Below are positions 27,183 to 32,916 of a stretch of DNA of 32,916 nucleotides, piece by piece; within the stretch, counting starts at the first letter, position 1, and each line of letters opens with the position of its first letter. The DNA lies in the NCBI GenBank assembly GCA_021647835.1, contig JAKITY010000009.1, positions 1-32,916 on the forward strand, in the 5' to 3' direction. The notes below the pieces were generated by a model that did no database searches, was not told the origin of the DNA, and saw only the letters and a program-made list of their open reading frames with translations. Both the position numbers and the translations under genes were made by a program. The DNA comes from Flavobacteriaceae bacterium (GTDB lineage: Bacteria; Bacteroidota; Bacteroidia; Flavobacteriales; Flavobacteriaceae).

Positions 27183-28346
27183 ATGAAAAATATCTTTCCA
27201 AAAGAGATTATAGAAAATACTATTGAAGTACACCGTTTTAAACACTCCGTAAAGAGTAAAATCATTTACAGTATTTTACTCTTGAGTATTTTGAGTATTG
27301 GTGCTTCATTACCTTATGTGTCTTTAGATATTTACTCTTCATCTCAAGGTATTTTAAAATCAGAAAAAGAAAGAAATCAAATCACATCGCTGTATTCTGG
27401 TAGAATAGAAGCAATTACTATCAAAGAGAATGACTATGTAAAGAAAGGAGATACATTACTTGTTATTAATAATTCTGTTGGTAAAGAAAAACAAGACTTG
27501 CTTTTAAATCAGTTAGAAGAAACACGTTTATTTGTACATGATTTAAATTACTTGTCACGTAATAATTGGATTCGACAAGATTCGCTACAATCATTTTTAT
27601 ATCAAAAAGAGTATTTGCAATACTTACAAAAACTACGAGAATTACAAACACACTATACTAAAAATAAGCGAGATTTTATCCGTCAAGAAAAACTCTATAA
27701 CAAAGATGTAATCGCAAGGGTAGAATATGAAGAAAGTAAATATAGTTATGATTTGGCAGTTGGTAATCTCAGCCATTTTAAGAAACAACAGCGCAATCAA
27801 TGGCAATCTTCATTAATTCAACAGCGTAACAAAGCCGATGAATTAGAAAGTAGTTTGGCGCAAATGCAAGAAGAGCAAAATAATTATATTATTACAGCAT
27901 CTATTACAGGTACAATACAGAGTTTAAAAGGTTTGGAAGTTGGAAATTTTATTGCTTCAGGCAGTCCTATTGCTGAAATTTCTCCTGATACCGATTTAAT
28001 TGTAGAGTTTTATATAAAACCTTCAGATATTGGATTACTTAAAGAAAATAGTGCTGTTAAATTTCAAATAGATGCTTTTAACTACAATCAATGGGGAATG
28101 GCGACAGGAAAAATAGTGAGTATCAATAAAGATATTTCTATAATCAATAATGTGCCGCTATTTAGAGTGATTTGCTCTCTTGACCAAAAAGAATTACAAC
28201 TAAAAAATGGTTTCAAAGGAAAATTTAAAAAAGGAATGACTTTAAACGCTCGTTTTTTTGTGGTCAATCGTACTGCATTTGAATTGCTATATGACAAGGT
28301 TGATGATTGGTTTAATCCGAGTAAATCAGTTGGCAGTATTCAGTAA
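27183..28346 (+). CDS. HlyD family secretion/membrane-fusion protein
   Basis: N-terminal TM, lipoyl/barrel-sandwich pattern (SGRIEAITIKENDYVKKGDTLLVIN; ITASITGTIQSLKGLEVGNFIASGSPIAEISP), coiled-coil middle. Confidence 0.95.
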   Translation: MKNIFPKEIIENTIEVHRFKHSVKSKIIYSILLLSILSIGASLPYVSLDIYSSSQGILKSEKERNQITSLYSGRIEAITIKENDYVKKGDTLLVINNSVGKEKQDLLLNQLEETRLFVHDLNYLSRNNWIRQDSLQSFLYQKEYLQYLQKLRELQTHYTKNKRDFIRQEKLYNKDVIARVEYEESKYSYDLAVGNLSHFKKQQRNQWQSSLIQQRNKADELESSLAQMQEEQNNYIITASITGTIQSLKGLEVGNFIASGSPIAEISPDTDLIVEFYIKPSDIGLLKENSAVKFQIDAFNYNQWGMATGKIVSINKDISIINNVPLFRVICSLDQKELQLKNGFKGKFKKGMTLNARFFVVNRTAFELLYDKVDDWFNPSKSVGSIQ

Positions 28347-28378
28347 ACAGTTAAACACATCAACAATTAAACAATTTT

Positions 28379-30541
28379 ATGGCAAAAACAACCCTAAAAC
28401 AACACGACATTACAGACTGTGGAGCAACCTGTTTAGCATCTATAAGTGCACATTATAAATTAGAACTTCCGATTGCACGAATTCGACAATATGCAGGAAC
28501 AGACAAAAAAGGCACCAATGTTTTAGGCTTGATTGAGGCAGCACAAAAATTGGGTTTTGAAGCCAAAGGTGTCCGTGGAGATTTAGAAAGTTTGTTTAAA
28601 ATACCAAAACCTGCCATTGCACATGTTATTGTAAAAGAGCGTTTACAGCATTATGTAGTTATCTATAAAGTTGATAAGAAGTACATTACAATTATGGATC
28701 CAGGAACAGGAAAAATCCATAAAAAGACACACGTAGCGTTTAAAGAAGAATGGACAGGCGTGTTGGTTTTATTACTTCCAGATGAATCCTTTGAAAAAGG
28801 GAATGAAAAAGTATCTATTCTAAAACGTTTTTGGTTTTTACTAAAACCTCACAAGTTTGTATTGATTCAAGCATTGGTTGGTGCTATTATTTATACACTT
28901 CTTGGCTTGTCAACATCTATTTATATTCAGAAAATAACAGACCATGTATTGGTTGGCGGAAACACAAAACTACTCAACTTATTGAGTATTATTATGCTTG
29001 GTTTATTATTCATACAAGTGTTGATTGGTGTTTTTAAAGATATATTTCTCATCAAAACAGGACAACAGATTGATGCTCGACTTATTTTGGGCTACTACAA
29101 GCATTTACTAAAATTGCCACAACAATTTTTTGATACAATGCGTGTTGGAGAAATTATTTCAAGGATTAATGATGCTGTAAAAATCAGAGTATTTATCAAT
29201 AGTACATCATTATCATTGACCGTAAATTTCTTTATCGTCATTTTTTCTTTTGCTCTGATGTTTAGTTATTATTGGAAATTGGCACTAATAATGTTAGCAA
29301 TTATTCCAGTCTATATCCTTATTTATTGGATTACAAATAGATTGAACAAAAAAACAGAACGTAAAATAATGGAACGCTCTGCCGATTTAGAAAGTCAATT
29401 GGTAGAATCTTTGAATGCTGTTGGTACAATCAAGCGTTTTGGCTTGGAAGATTTTGCGAATATTAAAACGGAAACACGTTTTATTAGTTTGTTACATATT
29501 GGTTATACATCTGCAATGAATAGTATTTTTAGCGGAACGTCTTCTCAAACAGTATCTCGTTTTTTTACAATTATATTATTGTGGAGCGGAACTTATTTTG
29601 TGATAGATCAAGAGATTAGTCCAGGAGAATTGATGTCTTTTTATGCGATTATAGGATATTTTACAGGCCCAATTTCAAGTTTGATTGGTGCAAACAAGAG
29701 TATTCAAAACGCTCTAATTGCTGCTGATAGGTTATTTGAAATAATGGATTTAGAACGTGAGGAAACTGAAAATAAGTTTAAATTAACGGCTGATAAAATT
29801 GATGATATTTCGTTTAAAAATGTAAAATTCCGTTATGGAACGAGAGTTGAAGTGTTTAATGATTTTAATTTGACAATAAAAAAAGGAGAAATCACAGCAA
29901 TTGTTGGTGAAAGTGGTTCTGGAAAATCAACTTTAATTTCTTTATTACAAAATATGTATCCATTGCAAAGCGGAAATATCAGTATTGGAGATATTGATTT
30001 AAAATACATCGAAAACAAAAGTTTGCGAGAGTTGGTAAGTGTTGTACCTCAAAAAATAGATTTATTTGCAGGAAATGTGATTGATAATATTGCTGTTGGA
30101 GATTTTTATCCAAATATGGAATTGATTTTATCAATTTGTAAAAGCATTGGTATTTTAGAGTTTATAGAAACACTCCCAAATAGTTTTAACACTTATTTAG
30201 GCGAGAACGGAGCAACACTTTCTGGCGGACAAAAACAGCGTATTGCTATTGCAAGAGCACTTTATAAGCAGCCTGAAATTTTAGTTTTAGATGAGGCAAC
30301 ATCTTCATTAGATAGTACTTCTGAAAATTACATTCAAAAAACAATACAGAATTTAAGAGCAAAAAGCAAAACTATTGTAATTATTGCACATCGTTTAAGC
30401 ACTGTTATAAATGCAGATACAATTGTAGTTTTAGATAAAGGAAAAGTTCTAGAACAAGGAAATCACAAAGTGCTTTTTAATAAAAAAGGACATTATTATA
30501 ATTTATGGAAACAACAAATGCCAGTTTTTGATGAGCAATAA
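28379..30541 (+). CDS. Peptidase C39 domain-containing ABC transporter (PCAT bacteriocin exporter)
   Basis: C39 peptidase (KQHDITDCGATCLASISAHY...RLQHYVVIYKV...IMDPGTG), TM domain, Walker A GESGSGKST, signature LSGGQKQR, Walker B ILVLDEATSSLD. Confidence 0.97.
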   Translation: MAKTTLKQHDITDCGATCLASISAHYKLELPIARIRQYAGTDKKGTNVLGLIEAAQKLGFEAKGVRGDLESLFKIPKPAIAHVIVKERLQHYVVIYKVDKKYITIMDPGTGKIHKKTHVAFKEEWTGVLVLLLPDESFEKGNEKVSILKRFWFLLKPHKFVLIQALVGAIIYTLLGLSTSIYIQKITDHVLVGGNTKLLNLLSIIMLGLLFIQVLIGVFKDIFLIKTGQQIDARLILGYYKHLLKLPQQFFDTMRVGEIISRINDAVKIRVFINSTSLSLTVNFFIVIFSFALMFSYYWKLALIMLAIIPVYILIYWITNRLNKKTERKIMERSADLESQLVESLNAVGTIKRFGLEDFANIKTETRFISLLHIGYTSAMNSIFSGTSSQTVSRFFTIILLWSGTYFVIDQEISPGELMSFYAIIGYFTGPISSLIGANKSIQNALIAADRLFEIMDLEREETENKFKLTADKIDDISFKNVKFRYGTRVEVFNDFNLTIKKGEITAIVGESGSGKSTLISLLQNMYPLQSGNISIGDIDLKYIENKSLRELVSVVPQKIDLFAGNVIDNIAVGDFYPNMELILSICKSIGILEFIETLPNSFNTYLGENGATLSGGQKQRIAIARALYKQPEILVLDEATSSLDSTSENYIQKTIQNLRAKSKTIVIIAHRLSTVINADTIVVLDKGKVLEQGNHKVLFNKKGHYYNLWKQQMPVFDEQ

Positions 30542-30565
30542 ATCTTGGAAAATCTGGAATTCTTA
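30540..30565 (+). repeat. 26-bp direct repeat copy 2 (aroE 3'-end remnant), right boundary of cassette
   Basis: Identical to 25552-25577. Reads AAA TCT TGG AAA ATC TGG AAT TCT TAA = KSWKIWNS* through 30566; overlaps the PCAT stop codon. Confidence 0.95.
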
Positions 30566-30596
30566 ATTTCTGATAGTATCTACGCAACTTTTTAAG

Positions 30597-30604
30597 TATT
30601 TTTG
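30597..30604 (+). promoter_or_regulatory. Candidate -7 box (TAnnTTTG) upstream of the DUF349 gene
   Basis: TATTTTTG, followed immediately by the palindrome TATCTATA-ag-TATAGATA (30605-30622). Confidence 0.4.
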
Positions 30605-30672
30605 TATCTATAAGTATAGATAAAACAATGATTGGAAATGTAAGTTTTTGTTTTGTTTATGACTAATTTTAA

Positions 30673-32613
30673 ATGGATCCCTTAAACATTAATAAGATGT
30701 TAGATACAAATGATGGTAATCTTCAAGACCTTAATGAAGAAGTAGAAGCAACAAATACTGAAGTTGCTAAAAAAGAAACTCCAACAGCAACAGTTGAAGC
30801 GGCTTCGGTTTCTGATGAGAAATCAGAAATTAAAGTTGTAGAAGAGATTGAAGAAAAAATTGCTAAATCTTCTGAAAAAGTAGAAGAACACAAAGAAGAT
30901 GAAATTCCTAATTATGAGGGAATGTCACTTGAAAAGCTTGTAGAGAGTTTTGATAAATTGTATAAAAACAATCCTATTCAAAAAATAAATAAGCAAGCAA
31001 ATGCTATCAAAAACTCATTTGATGCTCAATTTTCAAAATTATTAGCAGAAAAGAAAGCAGCCTTTTTAGAAGAAGGTGGAGAAAGTATCAATTTTAGTTA
31101 TTCCAATCCGTTGAAAAATCAATTCAATGGTTTGATTAAGGACTTTCGTGATACACGTACAAAATATTATAAAAATTTAGAATCTGAATTAAAAGACAAT
31201 CTTGAATTGCGCTTGAGTGTTATTGAGCAATTAAAAGATTTGATTGAAAATGCGGAGCCAAAGACGATGTATAATAAGTTTCGTGATATTCAGGGAAGAT
31301 GGAAGCAAATTGGACCCGTAGTAAGAGAACGATATAATGATACTTGGAAAACTTTTCATCATCATGTAGAGCGTTTTTATGATTTGCTACACATGAGTAA
31401 TGATTTTAGAGAGTTGGACTTCAAACATAATTTGGAAGAAAAACTAAAGTTAATCATTCAAGTTGAAACGCTTTCAGAAAATGAAGATGTTAATTATGCG
31501 TTTAAACAATTGCAGATTATACATAAAAGATGGAAAGAAGAAATTGGACCTGTTGCTCGCGATTTTAGAGATGAGATTTGGGACAAGTTTAGCGCCGCAA
31601 CAAAAAAAATACATGATAAACGACATGAAAACTTCAAGAAATTAAGAGGGAAATACGAAGAAAATATAGTTAAAAAATTAGAAATAATTGCAAAGATTGA
31701 TGCTGTAGATACATCTAGAAATAGTAAGCATAGTGATTGGCAACAAAGTATAAAAGTGATTGAAGCTTTGCGAGAAAAATTCTTTAAAGCAGGTAATGTT
31801 CCAAAGTCAGAGAGTGATAAAATTTGGAATCAGTTTAAAGAAGCAACACGGAAGTTTAATCGAAATAAAAACTCTTTTTATAAGAATATTAAAGGTGTTC
31901 AACAAGAAAATCTTGATAAAAAGATGAAACTTGTTGAGAAAGCAGAATCTTTGAAAGATAGTGAAGATTGGAAAGAGGTAACTGAAGTGATGAAAAAAAT
32001 CCAAGCAGATTGGAGGAAAATCGGGCATGTGCCAAGAAAATATTCTGATAAGATTTGGAACCAGTTTAAAGGTGCTTGCAATCACTATTTTGATAGATTT
32101 CATACGTATCAAAATGCTGGAAGTACTGAAGAGCAAGAAATTTTTGATAAGAAAAAATCATTGCTTGATATCATAAGCAAAGAAGTAGAAGCAAGCGGTA
32201 AAATTGACTTAGATAACGTCAAGAATTACATTAAGGACTGGCGTTCTTTAGGCAGAGTTCCTCATAGTATGCGCCATATTGAAGTTGAATTTTCAAAAGT
32301 AGTTGATCAACTTTTCTCTAATCTTTCTATTGATCATAAGCAAAAAGAGATGATAAAGTTTGAGAATCAAATGGAAGGTTTGTTGGCTCAAAATAATTTA
32401 CGAAAATTAGATGGAGAACAAATATATATTAGAAAGAAAATTGATGAATCTTCTCGTGAAATTCAACAATTAGAAAATAATATGAGCTTCTTTGCTAATG
32501 CAAAAGCAGATAATCCGTTATTGAAAAATGTTGTCAAGAACTTAGAAAATCACAAAAATAATTTAGAGGTCTTTAAATCTAAATTGAGTTATTTGTCTAG
32601 TTTAGATTATTAG
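30673..32613 (+). CDS. DUF349 domain-containing protein
   Basis: Repeated helical units, e.g. RDIQGRWKQIGPVVRERYNDTWKTFHHHVERFYD and MKKIQADWRKIGHVPRKYSDKIWNQFKGACNHYFDRF. Confidence 0.93.
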   Translation: MDPLNINKMLDTNDGNLQDLNEEVEATNTEVAKKETPTATVEAASVSDEKSEIKVVEEIEEKIAKSSEKVEEHKEDEIPNYEGMSLEKLVESFDKLYKNNPIQKINKQANAIKNSFDAQFSKLLAEKKAAFLEEGGESINFSYSNPLKNQFNGLIKDFRDTRTKYYKNLESELKDNLELRLSVIEQLKDLIENAEPKTMYNKFRDIQGRWKQIGPVVRERYNDTWKTFHHHVERFYDLLHMSNDFRELDFKHNLEEKLKLIIQVETLSENEDVNYAFKQLQIIHKRWKEEIGPVARDFRDEIWDKFSAATKKIHDKRHENFKKLRGKYEENIVKKLEIIAKIDAVDTSRNSKHSDWQQSIKVIEALREKFFKAGNVPKSESDKIWNQFKEATRKFNRNKNSFYKNIKGVQQENLDKKMKLVEKAESLKDSEDWKEVTEVMKKIQADWRKIGHVPRKYSDKIWNQFKGACNHYFDRFHTYQNAGSTEEQEIFDKKKSLLDIISKEVEASGKIDLDNVKNYIKDWRSLGRVPHSMRHIEVEFSKVVDQLFSNLSIDHKQKEMIKFENQMEGLLAQNNLRKLDGEQIYIRKKIDESSREIQQLENNMSFFANAKADNPLLKNVVKNLENHKNNLEVFKSKLSYLSSLDY

Positions 32614-32617
32614 AAAG

Positions 32618-32677
32618 CATAAATTAATTCATAAAAAAACTCTCAGAAATGAGAGTTTTTTTATGAATTAATTTATG
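32618..32677. terminator. Very long palindromic terminator downstream of DUF349
   Basis: 27-bp perfect arms CATAAATTAATTCATAAAAAAACTCTC-agaaat-GAGAGTTTTTTTATGAATTAATTTATG. Confidence 0.85.
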
Positions 32678-32697
32678 AGTTTGATTATTCAACTTAA

Positions 32698-32916
32698 GAC
32701 CGTTGCAAGGTAAAAAAGTTACAATTTTTTACAAAAAAAATCATTTATTTTACTGATTATAAGTTAATTAAGTCGTATATTTGATTATGAAAATACACAA
32801 ACAACCTACTTTAGCAGACAGTATTTGCGATTTACGTAAAAGAAAAATAAAAACAGTATTTTTCAGTCAAATTAACACCATTATAGATTGGGATACTATT
32901 TCAAAAATAATAGATG
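32698..32916 (+). mobile_element. Probable left end of an IS5-like insertion sequence, truncated by window edge
   Basis: Transposase-like ORF near the edge; GACCGTTGCAAGG at 32698-32710 is a candidate terminal inverted repeat (the right end is not visible). Confidence 0.5.
32787..32916 (+). CDS. IS5-like transposase, N-terminal fragment (window edge)
   Basis: MKIHKQPTLADSICDLRKRKIKTVFFSQINTIIDWDTISKIID; 'INxxIDWxxIxKIID' resembles IS5-family N-termini. Preceded by TATATTTG (32776-32783). Confidence 0.7.
   Translation, partial: MKIHKQPTLADSICDLRKRKIKTVFFSQINTIIDWDTISKIID

Noticed and set aside
28258-28458. 66-aa ORF spanning the HlyD-PCAT junction
   Set aside because: Out-of-frame overlap of the end of hlyD and start of the PCAT gene; no peptide-leader features.
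31807-32136. 109-aa minus-strand ORF
   Set aside because: Fully antisense to the well-supported DUF349 gene; low-complexity translation; explained by codon-bias shadow.
1-32916. tRNA or rRNA genes
   Set aside because: No segment recognised with tRNA-like or rRNA-like conserved sequence by eye; a tRNAscan/Infernal run would be needed to exclude them fully.

Overview
This is an AT-rich window with the gene content and promoter style of a Bacteroidota/Flavobacteriaceae chromosome. Most of it is ordinary backbone: a DUF1648-like protein (truncated by the window edge), SPFH/band-7, S1/P1 nuclease, ECF sigma factor, pyruvate carboxylase, NhaA, DUF2490, alpha-carbonic anhydrase, TetR, HtpG, FabH-like KAS III, a TonB-dependent-type outer-membrane protein, RNase Z, a T9SS CTD mini-protein, a STAS-like protein, PyrB, PyrR, a TPR protein, tandem DUF368 transporters, AroE, DUF349, and a partial IS5-like transposase at the right edge. 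The most interesting part is a ~5 kb accessory cassette inserted directly after aroE (about 25,578-30,565). It carries two small HTH regulators, a 68-aa precursor with a double-glycine leader, an un-tracked 51-aa two-TM ORF (candidate immunity protein), an HlyD adaptor and a C39-peptidase ABC exporter (PCAT), plus at least six strong palindromes. The cassette is bracketed by a 26-bp perfect direct repeat. Copy 1 is the 3' end of aroE (KSWKIWNS-stop). Copy 2 overlaps the stop codon of the exporter and still reads K-S-W-K-I-W-N-S-stop. This looks like an integrase-less bacteriocin island that uses the aroE 3' end as its junction/attachment site.
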